This document shows positions 1-8,406 of a DNA stretch of 64,000 bases, in pieces (position 1 is the stretch's first letter; each line of letters starts with the position of its first letter). Source of the DNA: Sphingomonas sp. (lineage in GTDB: Bacteria > Pseudomonadota > Alphaproteobacteria > Sphingomonadales > Sphingomonadaceae). The translations under genes and the position numbers were made by a program. The notes below the pieces were generated by a model that saw only the letters and a program-made list of their open reading frames with translations, searched no databases and was not told the DNA's origin. The stretch is taken from positions 434,001 through 498,000 of the forward strand of contig NZ_JAFKLZ010000001.1 in the NCBI RefSeq assembly GCF_017304615.1, given 5' to 3'.

Positions 1-2
1 TC

Positions 3-905
3 GCGGCGGTCCCCACGCCTACGACCGATGCCGCGCCGGACAACCCGACGCCGACCGCGCCGGTCATGGTCGCGGCGAACCCGACGCCCGCGCCGCCCGC
101 AGAGCCAGTTCCCGGCACCGCTGATCAGCCGAGCGCGGCCGAGGCCGGCGTGCCGCAGCCGACCGGCACCGCGCGCGTAAGCGAGGACACCGTGCTCGCC
201 CGCATCGTCGCCAATCTCGACAAGCCGACGCCCGTGCCATCGCGCAGGGTGCGCCCCGCGGCGGTCGTTGCGCCGCCACCGCCACCCGCTGAGCCGAAGG
301 CCAAGCCCGTCGAGGAACCCAAGCCCGCGCCCTCCCGCACGCGCGGCCGGCCGTCGAAGGAGGAGCTCGCCGACGCCAAGGTCGAATCGGCGAAGAGCAA
401 GGCCCCGCCGGTCGATGCGAAGGGCCGTCCGATCAAGGCGAAGGACGCGGACGACGAACCCGTCCTCGCGCTCGACAAGAATGGCTGCCCGATCCCGCCC
501 AAGCCGGTTAAGGGCAGGGCGGCCGCGCCGATCAAGACCAAGAAGCCGATGACGGCGCGCGAAAAGGCCAACGATGCGCGCTGCAAGGCGGCGACCGCCA
601 AGGCCAAGGCCGATGCGGAGACCAAGGGCGAACCCGCACGCGTTTGGGTCCAGGTTGCGGGCGGCGCGAACGAGGGCGACCTCAAGAAGGCGTGGGCGGC
701 GCTGCAAAGCAAGGCGCCCGATCTGTTCCGCGGGCGGCAGGGCTGGACCACGCCGTTGCGCGCCACCAACCGCGTGCTGACGGGTCCGTTCAAGTCGGAC
801 GACGAGGCGCAGGCGTTCGTCAACCGCATGGCCAAGGCCGGGCTGTCGGGTTTCGTCTTTACGAGCACCAAGGGGCAGAAGGTCGAGCGGCTGGGGGCTA
901 AATAG
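3..905 (+). CDS. SPOR-domain protein, 5' end outside window
   Basis: The frame is open from base 3 with no stop, so the gene begins before the window; an internal ATG at 66 is probably not the start. The visible N-terminal two thirds is Pro/Ala/Lys-rich low-complexity linker. The last 80 or so residues (VWVQVAGG, then a GPF segment and a final AGLSGFVF stretch) form a SPOR domain, the fold that binds denuded peptidoglycan glycan strands at division septa. Such proteins are normally periplasmic or membrane-anchored; the anchor or repeat domain must lie upstream. A second SPOR gene lies after argS. SPOR assignment is firm; the full architecture is unknown. Confidence 0.8.
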   Translation, partial: AAVPTPTTDAAPDNPTPTAPVMVAANPTPAPPAEPVPGTADQPSAAEAGVPQPTGTARVSEDTVLARIVANLDKPTPVPSRRVRPAAVVAPPPPPAEPKAKPVEEPKPAPSRTRGRPSKEELADAKVESAKSKAPPVDAKGRPIKAKDADDEPVLALDKNGCPIPPKPVKGRAAAPIKTKKPMTAREKANDARCKAATAKAKADAETKGEPARVWVQVAGGANEGDLKKAWAALQSKAPDLFRGRQGWTTPLRATNRVLTGPFKSDDEAQAFVNRMAKAGLSGFVFTSTKGQKVERLGAK

Positions 906-928
906 GTTCTCGTCACCCCGGACTTGAT

Positions 929-1271
929 TAGCGCTTAATGAGAAGCCCCGCCTAACCAGCCAGGCTTTTTCGTGGCGGCTGGCGTGCTATCGTGCCCGAC
1001 ATGGCAGTAACGTTGCTCCGCGATCCGACCTTCGTGTCCTTGGAGTTCGCATTCGATGATCGGGAGGCGGTACTTTCAGCAATCCGCGAACTGTTCGGCA
1101 GCCTAACAGTGGCGGAACGCTTGGCATCTGCCAGCGTGGAAGTGGCCGGCTAGAACTTCGTTTATGACAATGACGGCCCGTGTTTGATCACCACCTCAGA
1201 GCGCGGATCAAAGATGTTAGAGACTATCGCGACCCGCTTGGGTCACACTGATATATAGGTTCCGACTTGAT
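929..1271. mobile_element. Putative small insertion splitting a palindromic repeat, with 8-bp duplication
   Basis: Bases 911-928 carry the first 18 bases of a palindromic repeat and 1264-1279 carry its last 16. Both halves contain GACTTGAT (921-928 and 1264-1271). Merging the two GACTTGAT copies regenerates a complete 26-base repeat like those at 10272 and 25817. The simplest reading is insertion of about 335 bp (929-1263) into the repeat with an 8-bp target duplication. I see no terminal inverted repeats or transposase; the insert holds only the broken small gene at 1001-1258. Two independently decayed repeats remain an alternative. Confidence 0.45.
1001..1258 (+). pseudogene. Small hypothetical gene with an in-frame TAG
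   Basis: From ATG 1001 the frame reads 50 codons to a TAG at 1151-1153, then stays open for 34 more codons to a TAG at 1256-1258. The part after the stop (NFVYDNDGPCLITTSERG) looks like ordinary protein and continues the same frame, so a single nonsense substitution of an 85-residue protein is likely. I do not recognise the family. It lies inside the segment that splits a repeat. A real 50-residue protein, or no gene at all, cannot be excluded. Confidence 0.45.
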
Positions 1272-1307
1272 CCGGGGTCTCGCTTTGTCCGAGGAAGGAA
1301 GAAGTGG

Positions 1308-1333
1308 GATGCCGGATCAAGTCCGGCATGACG
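1308..1333. repeat. 26-bp REP-like palindrome, copy 1
   Basis: A 26-base imperfect palindrome, GATGCCGGA near one end and TCCGGCATGACG at the other. It is inverted relative to the repeat that can be rebuilt from 911-928 and 1264-1279, so the two would have formed a head-to-head pair about 28 bases apart. The same family recurs at 10272-10359, 25817-25842 and 26190-26215. Confidence 0.8.
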
Positions 1334-1393
1334 ATCGGTTCGGACGCAATCGACGGTTAGATTTCTCGGCTTCGCCCCGCTACATCGCGCCGC

Positions 1394-2560
1394 ATGCCCG
1401 ATCTCGCGCCCTATGCTTCCGACCCCTGGCTGACGCGCGGGCGGCTCTTTCCGGAGGACGAGACGACGGCGCGGGGGCCGCGCGACGCGTTCCAGCGCGA
1501 CCGGGATCGCATCATCCATTCAATCAGCTTCCGGCGGCTGCGCCACAAGACTCAAGTGTTCCTGGCGCCGGACGGCGATCATTTCCGCGTCCGGCTGACC
1601 CACAGCCTGGAAGTCGCGCAGATCGGGCGGACCATCGCCCGCGCGCTCGGCCTGAACGAGGACCTGACCGAGGCGCTGTGCCTGGCGCACGACATCGGCC
1701 ACCCGCCGTTCGGCCATGCCGGTGAGGAGGCGCTGAAGGCGGCGTTGGCGGGACAGGGCGGATTCGATCATAACGGCAACACGCTGCGCGCTCTGACCGC
1801 GATCGACAGCCCCTATCCGCACTTTCCGGGGTTGAACCTGACGTGGGAGACGCTGGAGGGGCTGGCCAAGCATAACGGCCCTGTGAGCGCGCCCCAATGG
1901 GCGCTGGCGACCGCGGACGACATGTTTCCGCTGGAACTGGAGACGTTTGCCGGGCTGGAGGCGCAAGTCGCGGCGATCGCCGACGACATTGCCTACGACA
2001 ATCACGACATCGACGACGGGTTGCGCGCGGGGCTGCTGAGCCTCGACCAGTTGCTCGGCGTGCCGATGATCGCGGCGCGCTGGGACCAGTGCCGCGCCCG
2101 CTTCCCCGACGTCCCGCCCGAGAAGCTGACCGGCGAACTGATCCGTGGGCAGATCGGCGGGATGGTCAACGATCTGATCGCGACCAGCCGCGCCGCCATT
2201 GCCGAGGCCGGGATCGCGTCGCCCGACGCCGCGCGCGACGCGGGCCGTCCGCTGATCGGCTTTTCCGACGCGATGCGCGAGGACGAGCGCGGGTTGAAGC
2301 GGTTCATGTACGCCAATCTCTATCACCACCCGCTGCAACTCGCGGCGGCGGACCAGGCGCGCGTGGTGGTCGCGGGGCTGTTCGCCGCCTATCGCGCGGA
2401 TGCGTCGCTGATGACGGGGGAGTGGCCCGAACGGTTGCCCCAGGAAGAACCCTGGCTCAGCCGCCATATCGCCGATTTCATCGCCGGCATGACCGACCGC
2501 TACGCCATCGCGCGCTATCGTGAGGTGGTCGGACCCATCGACTTGCCCGAGGGGTTTTAG
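1394..2560 (+). CDS. dgt: dGTPase-like dNTP triphosphohydrolase
   Basis: A 388-residue HD-domain protein. The metal ligands of the HD superfamily are visible: H70 in LTHSLEV, H99-D100 in LAHDIGHPPFGHAG, and the later aspartates near 197 in ADDIAYDNHDIDDG. The family hydrolyses dNTPs to deoxynucleoside and triphosphate and helps control nucleotide pools in the cytoplasm. Length fits the shorter alphaproteobacterial (type 2) branch rather than the 500-residue E. coli enzyme, so exact substrate preference is not certain. The start ATG follows the repeat-containing region. The gene ends inside a strong hairpin shared with the convergent neighbour. Confidence 0.93.
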   Translation: MPDLAPYASDPWLTRGRLFPEDETTARGPRDAFQRDRDRIIHSISFRRLRHKTQVFLAPDGDHFRVRLTHSLEVAQIGRTIARALGLNEDLTEALCLAHDIGHPPFGHAGEEALKAALAGQGGFDHNGNTLRALTAIDSPYPHFPGLNLTWETLEGLAKHNGPVSAPQWALATADDMFPLELETFAGLEAQVAAIADDIAYDNHDIDDGLRAGLLSLDQLLGVPMIAARWDQCRARFPDVPPEKLTGELIRGQIGGMVNDLIATSRAAIAEAGIASPDAARDAGRPLIGFSDAMREDERGLKRFMYANLYHHPLQLAAADQARVVVAGLFAAYRADASLMTGEWPERLPQEEPWLSRHIADFIAGMTDRYAIARYREVVGPIDLPEGF

Positions 2561-2571
2561 GCCCCTCGGGC
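2545..2571. terminator. 10-bp hairpin over the dgt stop codon
   Basis: Perfect inverted repeat GCCCGAGGGG / CCCCTCGGGC with a 7-base loop TTTTAGG that contains the dgt stop. It sits between convergent genes and could stop transcription from both sides, though there is no U-tract on either strand. Confidence 0.5.
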
Positions 2572-2581
2572 GACAGGCGCG

Positions 2582-2863
2582 CTATCGAGCGACGAGTACC
2601 GTGCCGTTCGACTTGTCGGGCGACACGAACGAGACGGGCTTGCCGTCATATTTACCCTCGACCCAGCCGTTGCGGACGGTCAGCCTGAACGGCTCGCCGG
2701 CGGTGACGTTGCGTCCTTCCAGGATGGTGAGGTCGCCTTCCTTGCGTGTGGTGTAGGTGTAGGTCTGGCCATTTCGGGTGAAGCTGCGCTCGACCGGTTC
2801 ATCGGCGGCGAACGCCGGGGTGGCGAGGGCGATGAGTAGCGGAAACAGGACTGTCTTTCTCAT
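2582..2863 (-). CDS. Small secreted hypothetical protein (93 aa)
   Basis: Start chosen at the ATG at 2863, which has a good Shine-Dalgarno (AAAGGAACG) 6 bases upstream and opens directly into a signal peptide, MRKTVLFPLLIALATPAFA. The longer frame upstream has no signal-like start and would bury this peptide. The mature part is about 74 residues of predicted beta-rich sequence (FTRNGQTYTYTTRKEG and a closing NGTVLVAR) with no cysteine and no motif I recognise. Probably a periplasmic protein. Transcribed divergently from the DUF1800 gene and convergently with dgt. Function unknown. Confidence 0.75.
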   Translation of the reverse strand: MRKTVLFPLLIALATPAFAADEPVERSFTRNGQTYTYTTRKEGDLTILEGRNVTAGEPFRLTVRNGWVEGKYDGKPVSFVSPDKSNGTVLVAR

Positions 2864-3071
2864 GATCGTTCCTTTCGTCAGTCGAAAGCCGATCGGCATC
2901 CCCGCCAAATCATTGTGCGATGCAGCATTTATATTGCGTTGCAACATGGCACGCGAGTGCAAACATCGCCGATCGCGATTGCGCGAAGGGAAAGCATCGC
3001 GCCGCCGTTAGGCTGGGACATTTGTGCGACAAAGGGGCGTTATACCCGTCGCATCGCATGGAGACGTGGCA

Positions 3072-4631
3072 ATGGCCGATGCCAGTATCGCGCTCAATCG
3101 CTTCGGGCTTGGCGCCCGCCCCGACGAGAGCATTCCGAGTGACCCGAAGCGCTGGCTGAAGGGCCAGCTCGACAGTTTCGAACCCAAGCCGCCTGCGTTC
3201 GCCAGCGTGCCGACGCGCGAAAAGGTCGCGGGCGAGCTCGCCGATTTCTACGATCAGCAGCGTCAGTTGCGGCAGCAAGGGCTGGGCCGCCGCCAATTGG
3301 CGAACGCGACGACGCCAATGCCGGGCGGGCCACAGGCTTCGCAGCCGGCTGCGCCCGCGCCCCAGATGCAGCCCGGCGGCCCCGCGATGCCGATGGTGCC
3401 GATGCCCGGCGCAAAGCCCGACCCCGCCGCGGGCGACCCGCTGATGGCGGCGCGGCGCTTCGTGGGGGGGCAGGTGCGCGACGATTACGCGACGGCGGTC
3501 GGCGCCCGCCTGACGGCGGCGTTGACCAGCCCGACGCCGTTCGCCGACCGGCTCGCGCATTTCTGGGCCAATCACTTCGCGGTGTCGGCGGACAAGCTGG
3601 AAGTGATCGGTCTTTCGGGGCTGCTCGAGTTCGAGGCGATCCGGCCGAACATGATGGGCACGTTCCGCGACATGCTGAACGCGGTCGAGCGGCACCCCGC
3701 GATGCTGCTCTATCTCGACCAGGCGGTGTCGATCGGACCCGACAGCATGGCGGGGCAACTCGCGTCTCGCCGCCCGCGCGCGAACGGCAAGGGGCCGGGA
3801 CTCAACGAGAACCTCGCGCGCGAGATCATGGAGTTGCACACGCTCGGCGTGCGGTCGGGCTATACCCAGGCAGACGTGACGGAGTTCGCGCGCGCGCTGA
3901 CTGGCTGGACGGTCAAGGGGATCGGGCGCGGACCGGGCGCGCGGCTGGCCGGGATCGACGACGGATCACCGGGCGAATTCGCCTTCGCGCCGCGGCTGCA
4001 CGAGCCGGGTGAGCGGACGATCATCGGCGTGAGATATGCGCAGGACGGTGAAAAACAGGCACAGGCGGTGCTCGACACGCTGGCGACCAGCCCGGCGACG
4101 GCGCAGCACATCGCGACCAAGCTGGCGCGGCATTTCGCCGGCGATACGCCGCCACCTGCGTTGGTGGCGCGGCTCAAGGCCAACTTCCTCAAGACCGGGG
4201 GCGACTTGCCCGCGCTCTACCGCGTGCTGATCGACAGCCCGGAATGCTGGGTGGCGGGACCCGTCAAGTTCAAGTCGCCCTGGGAATGGACGGTGTCGAC
4301 CGGCCGCGCGCTGGGGATGAAGCAGATGCTGCCGCTCGCAGCGGTCGGCTTGCTCAACCAGCTCGGCCAGCCGACCTGGAAGCCGGGGTCGCCCGCGGGC
4401 TATGACGACATCGCCGCGAGCTGGGCTGGACCCGATGCCCTGCTGCGCCGCGTCGAGGCGTCGGAGCGGTTCGCCACGAGATCCGGCGCGGCGATCGACG
4501 CGCGGGCGCTCGCCCCTACGCTCTTTCCCGGCGCGCTGACGCCCGCCACCGAACAGGCGCTGGCGCGCGCCGAAAGCCCGGGTCAGGCGCTCGCGCTGCT
4601 GCTCGTGTCGCCCGAAATGCTGCGGAGGTAA
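3072..4631 (+). CDS. DUF1800 family protein
   Basis: About 519 residues when started at ATG 3072 (MADASIALNRFGLGARP), which has GGAG upstream and matches the usual N-terminus of the family; an in-frame ATG at 3024 would add 16 residues. Family hallmarks include the N-terminal ALNRFGLG segment, a HFWANHFAVS stretch, and a NENLAREIMELHTLGV motif. A Pro/Gln/Met-rich linker (around residues 80-120) is local. Function is not established; the family is almost always coupled to a DUF1501 gene, as here, with 2 bases between stop and start. No clear signal peptide. Confidence 0.85.
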   Translation: MADASIALNRFGLGARPDESIPSDPKRWLKGQLDSFEPKPPAFASVPTREKVAGELADFYDQQRQLRQQGLGRRQLANATTPMPGGPQASQPAAPAPQMQPGGPAMPMVPMPGAKPDPAAGDPLMAARRFVGGQVRDDYATAVGARLTAALTSPTPFADRLAHFWANHFAVSADKLEVIGLSGLLEFEAIRPNMMGTFRDMLNAVERHPAMLLYLDQAVSIGPDSMAGQLASRRPRANGKGPGLNENLAREIMELHTLGVRSGYTQADVTEFARALTGWTVKGIGRGPGARLAGIDDGSPGEFAFAPRLHEPGERTIIGVRYAQDGEKQAQAVLDTLATSPATAQHIATKLARHFAGDTPPPALVARLKANFLKTGGDLPALYRVLIDSPECWVAGPVKFKSPWEWTVSTGRALGMKQMLPLAAVGLLNQLGQPTWKPGSPAGYDDIAASWAGPDALLRRVEASERFATRSGAAIDARALAPTLFPGALTPATEQALARAESPGQALALLLVSPEMLRR

Positions 4632-4633
4632 TC

Positions 4634-5779
4634 ATGTACGATCGCCGTTCCTTCCTGATCCGCTCCGGCGCCTTTGCCGGTCTCGCGCTCGCGCCGCGCA
4701 TGGCGTTCGCCAAGGCGGAGACCGACCGCCGCTTCGTCTTCATCATCCAGCGCGGCGCGGCGGACGGGCTGGGCACGATCGGCGCGGTGGGCGACCCCGC
4801 CTTTGCCGGTGCGCGCGGGCAGCTGGCCGAGGATTTCGGGTCCGCGAAGAAGCTGGACAGCATGTTCGCGCTGCACCCGGCGATGACATCGCTGGCGGGG
4901 ATGTATGACGCGAAGGAAGCCTTGTTCGCGCACGCCATCGCCTCGCCGTATCGCGACCGCTCGCATTTCGACGGGCAGAACGTGCTCGAAAGCGGCGGGA
5001 CCGGCGCGTACCAAGTCAAGGACGGCTGGCTCAATCGCATGCTCGGCCTGATCCCGTCGGGGGAATCGAAGGCGATCGCGGTGTCGGCGACGGTGCCGCT
5101 CGCGCTGCGCGGGCCGCATGAAGTGTCGAGCTACGCGCCCTCGTCGCTGCCCCAGGCGTCCGACGATCTGATGATGCGCGTCGCGTCGCTGTATCAGGGC
5201 GACGGCCAGCTCCACGGGCTCTGGAACGAGGCGATGAACACGCGGATGCTGACCGGCGACCTGACCGCCGCCAACGCGGCCAATGCCGCCGCGACCGGCG
5301 CGCTCGCCGCTAAGCTGCTCGCCCCCGCCAACGGCGCGCGGATCGCGATGATCGAGACCGGCGGCTGGGACACGCATGCCGGGCAGCGCGGGCGGCTGGC
5401 GGCGCAGTTGAAGGGGCTCGACGCGATGATCGCCGCGCTCAAGACCGGGATGGGCCCGGCGTGGAGCGACACGATGGTGCTGGTGGCGACCGAATTCGGC
5501 CGCACCGTCGCGGTCAACGGCACCGGCGGCAGCGACCACGGCACCGGCTCCGCCGCGATGCTGATCGGCGGCGGGGTGAAGGGTGGCCGCGTGATGGCCG
5601 ACTGGCCGGGGCTGGGGCAGGCGGCACTCTACGAAGGCCGCGACCTCAAGCCCACGCTCGGCCTCGACCAGTTCGTCGCGGGCGCGGTGGCGGGGCATTA
5701 CGGCGTCGAGCCGGGCCGAGTGATGAAGACGCTTTTCCCGGAAACGAATGGCGGAGCGGTGGTGAGCGGGTTGGTCTAG
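4634..5779 (+). CDS. DUF1501 family protein with Tat-type signal
   Basis: 381 residues. The N-terminus has RRSFL at residues 4-8, a hydrophobic run and an AFA cleavage-like site near residue 25, which is a twin-arginine signal, so the protein is probably folded in the cytoplasm and exported by TatABC, encoded 6 kb downstream. The body resembles the alkaline phosphatase/sulfatase fold: IETGGWDTHAGQRGRL and ATEFGRTVAVNGTGGSDHG are the conserved blocks with metal-binding-type Asp/His residues. It forms an operon with the DUF1800 gene. Substrate unknown. Confidence 0.87.
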   Translation: MYDRRSFLIRSGAFAGLALAPRMAFAKAETDRRFVFIIQRGAADGLGTIGAVGDPAFAGARGQLAEDFGSAKKLDSMFALHPAMTSLAGMYDAKEALFAHAIASPYRDRSHFDGQNVLESGGTGAYQVKDGWLNRMLGLIPSGESKAIAVSATVPLALRGPHEVSSYAPSSLPQASDDLMMRVASLYQGDGQLHGLWNEAMNTRMLTGDLTAANAANAAATGALAAKLLAPANGARIAMIETGGWDTHAGQRGRLAAQLKGLDAMIAALKTGMGPAWSDTMVLVATEFGRTVAVNGTGGSDHGTGSAAMLIGGGVKGGRVMADWPGLGQAALYEGRDLKPTLGLDQFVAGAVAGHYGVEPGRVMKTLFPETNGGAVVSGLV

Positions 5780-5790
5780 ATTAAGACCAA
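5771..5790. terminator. Short hairpin spanning two convergent stop codons
   Basis: TTGGTCT and AGACCAA pair around the six-base loop AGATTA. The stop codons of the DUF1501 gene (5777-5779) and the convergent gene (5781-5783) both fall within it. The stem is only 7 bp with no U-tract, so its role as a terminator is tentative. Confidence 0.35.
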
Positions 5791-6581
5791 GGATAACCGG
5801 TAGCGACCGCGAACGCTGCGAGGTCAGATACGCCGAGCGACCTGAATTCGGGCAGGCCGTTGCCCGCAAACTCGTGCAATTTGGCCTCGAACTCGGCGCG
5901 ATCTTTCGGCCGGGCATCGAAGTAACTTGTCAGCGTTTGCAGCGCCAGCGACTTATGGCCATGCGCCAGAAGGTAGGTCAGGATGCCGGCTGCTCGCATT
6001 TCAGGCAAGACGCCGCCGGGCTGTAAGGGAAGCGCGGCGATCCCCTCGACGGGACCATCGAACGCAGCGAAGAAAGGTTCAACGCGAGAGCGAATGGTTT
6101 GGGCAAGATCCTCGGCGGTCTCGCGCCGTGACGCCGGATCGGCGAAATCCCAGGTCATCCATCCCTTCGGCTCGCCCATATAGCCGATCTGGCTGCCGAC
6201 GAACGGGAGAGGAAGCGGCGTTTTAGGGCGTATCCACTCGCTGGGATGGCGCTTGGACCAAGCCGACACGGCGCGCGAGTAGATCGCCGGATGGACCAAT
6301 ATGGCGGCACGTTGCCCGGCAACGTTGTTCCGGTCCGACTGAATGTTGAGCCGAAAGGTCAGATCGCCGCGCTTTCGCTCCAACCGAAGTTGGCTGGCCG
6401 AAAAGGAGTAGTTCAATGCCTCGGTAACGAGGGAAAGGCCGGCAATGATCGCATCTCGCGGCTTTTCGGCGCGCGTGTCCGGGTTTGCTCGTGCCCGTGC
6501 TGCCATCAGCTTGTGATAGGCGGTATCGACGATCACGTCCGGAAAAGATCGTGGCTCAGCCATGGAAATGGAATCGGCCAC
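5781..6581 (-). CDS. Hypothetical protein (266 aa)
   Basis: The frame starts with GTG at 6581, with an ATG six codons later; neither has a good Shine-Dalgarno, so the exact start is open. The product looks soluble and cytoplasmic. The middle (KRGDLTFRLNIQSDRNN, then AILVHPAIYSRAV) is reminiscent of DUF4304-type proteins, and the last third looks helical (SLALQTLTSYFDARPKDRAEF). I would not name a function. Codon use looks less GC3-extreme than that of its neighbours, and it is convergent with the DUF1501 gene, one base apart. It may be a horizontally acquired orphan. Confidence 0.65.
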   Translation of the reverse strand: MADSISMAEPRSFPDVIVDTAYHKLMAARARANPDTRAEKPRDAIIAGLSLVTEALNYSFSASQLRLERKRGDLTFRLNIQSDRNNVAGQRAAILVHPAIYSRAVSAWSKRHPSEWIRPKTPLPLPFVGSQIGYMGEPKGWMTWDFADPASRRETAEDLAQTIRSRVEPFFAAFDGPVEGIAALPLQPGGVLPEMRAAGILTYLLAHGHKSLALQTLTSYFDARPKDRAEFEAKLHEFAGNGLPEFRSLGVSDLAAFAVATGYPWS

Positions 6582-6678
6582 ACCGCCGCGTTTGGCAATC
6601 GCTTTCGCGAACAGTCAGATTTGAGTGTCGCGCGCGGTTGGTCTAATGGCGCGCCTTCCTTCCATCGCTGGACCCGAC

Positions 6679-8406
6679 ATGACGCTCTACACCCGCTTTG
6701 CCGCGCATATCGACGCGGCGCTCGATGCCTTGACCGCGAACGGCGATTTGCCGGGCGGGCTGGCACGTGGGGGCGTGACGGTGGAGCCGCCGCGCGATGC
6801 GACGCATGGCGACCTCGCGACCAACGCGGCGATGGTGCTCGCCAAGCCCGCCGGGACCAATCCGCGCGCGCTGGCGGAGAAGATCGCCGCGGAGCTGGGC
6901 AAGCTCGACGAAGTCGCGTCGGTTGCGGTCGCGGGGCCGGGGTTCATCAACCTGACGCTGACCGACGACACGTGGCGCAACGAACTCGCCGCGATCAACG
7001 ACGGCGGGGCCGACTATGGCCGCTCGACGACGGGCAAGGGCCAGACGGTCAATGTCGAATATGTGTCGGCCAACCCGACCGGCCCGATGCACATGGGGCA
7101 TTGCCGCGGCGCGGTGGTGGGTGACGCCCTGGCGTCGCTGCTCGAATGGGGCGGCTACAAGGTCGTTCGCGAATATTACGTCAACGATGCGGGCGGGCAG
7201 GTCGATACGCTCGCGCGGTCGGCGCACCTGCGGTATCGCGAGGCGCTGGGCGAGGACATCGGCGAGATCCCGGAAGGGCTGTACCCCGGCGACTACCTGA
7301 TCCCGGTGGGGCAGGCGCTGGCGCAGGAATTCGGCGACAAGTACGTGGCCGCCCCCGAAAGCGAATGGCTGGTGCTGTTCCGCAAGGCGGCGGTCGCGGC
7401 GATGATGGCGCTGATCAAGGCCGACCTGGCGCTGCTCGGCATCCATCACGACCTGTTCTCGTCCGAGGCGGAGTTGCAGGCGGCGAAGAAGCCCGAGGCC
7501 GCGGAAAAGGAATTGCGCGCGCGGGGCCTGATCTATGACGGCGTGCTCGAAGCACCCAAGGGCGAGACGCCCGAGGATTGGGAGCCGGTCGAACTGCCGC
7601 TGTTCAGGTCCTCGCAATTCGGCGACGATCAGGACCGTCCGATCAAGAAGTCGGACGGCAGCTGGACCTATTTCGGCGCCGACCTCGCCTATCACTGGCA
7701 GAAGGCGCAAGGCGCCGACGCGCTGATCGACATCTGGGGCGCGGACCATGCCGGGACGGTCAAGCGGATCGTCGCCGCGGTGCAAGCGCTGACCGGCGGC
7801 AAGACGCGGTTCGACGTCAAGCTGGTCCAGATGGTGCGGCTGCTGCGCGGCGGCGAGCCGGTCAAAATGTCCAAGCGTTCCGGAAACTTCGTGACGCTTG
7901 CTGATGTGGTGCGCGAAGTCGGCAAGGACGTGGTGCGTTTCACGATGCTGACGCGCAAGGCCGATGCCCAGATGGACTTCGACTTCGCCAAGGTGGTCGA
8001 GGCGTCGAAGGACAATCCGGTGTTCTACGTCCAGTACGCCCATGCCCGAGTCGCGTCGCTCAAACGGCGAGCGGCGGAGGCCGGTATCGTCTGCGCCGAC
8101 ATCGATCTGTCCCGCCTTGATACGGAAGACCTGGCGCTGGTGAAGCTGGCGGCGCAGTTTCCGCGCGTGGTTGAAACCGCGGCGGCGGCACGGGAGCCGC
8201 ATCGGATCGCTTTTTATCTCTACGACTTGGCGGCGGAATTTCATTCTCAGTATAATGTCGGCAACGACCGAGCGGACCGCCGCTTCCTGCTGACCGACAA
8301 TCCCGGCCTGACCTGCGCGCGGCTTTTCCTGGGCGACGCGATCGGGCAGATTATCCGAAACGGCCTCGCCATTATGGGGGTGGAGGCGGTCGAGGAGATG
8401 AAGTGA
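6679..8406 (+). CDS. argS: Arginyl-tRNA synthetase
   Basis: 575 residues from ATG 6679 (MTLYTRFAAHIDAAL), the usual N-terminus; upstream in-frame ATGs at 6625 and 6646 extend into non-conserved sequence. Class I synthetase signatures are present: the HIGH-type motif as HMGH (residues 138-141, in SANPTGPMHMGHCRG) and KMSKRSGNFVTL for KMSKS. The N-terminal additional domain and the C-terminal DALR anticodon-binding domain are intact. It charges tRNA-Arg in the cytoplasm. The next gene starts on its stop codon, so the two are probably cotranscribed. Confidence 0.97.
   Translation: MTLYTRFAAHIDAALDALTANGDLPGGLARGGVTVEPPRDATHGDLATNAAMVLAKPAGTNPRALAEKIAAELGKLDEVASVAVAGPGFINLTLTDDTWRNELAAINDGGADYGRSTTGKGQTVNVEYVSANPTGPMHMGHCRGAVVGDALASLLEWGGYKVVREYYVNDAGGQVDTLARSAHLRYREALGEDIGEIPEGLYPGDYLIPVGQALAQEFGDKYVAAPESEWLVLFRKAAVAAMMALIKADLALLGIHHDLFSSEAELQAAKKPEAAEKELRARGLIYDGVLEAPKGETPEDWEPVELPLFRSSQFGDDQDRPIKKSDGSWTYFGADLAYHWQKAQGADALIDIWGADHAGTVKRIVAAVQALTGGKTRFDVKLVQMVRLLRGGEPVKMSKRSGNFVTLADVVREVGKDVVRFTMLTRKADAQMDFDFAKVVEASKDNPVFYVQYAHARVASLKRRAAEAGIVCADIDLSRLDTEDLALVKLAAQFPRVVETAAAAREPHRIAFYLYDLAAEFHSQYNVGNDRADRRFLLTDNPGLTCARLFLGDAIGQIIRNGLAIMGVEAVEEMK

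Noticed and set aside
1154..1258. Resemblance of ATRLGHTDI to the LGHSS motif of tyrosine recombinases
   Set aside because: The rest of the small frame has nothing of an integrase, and the match is only a few residues.
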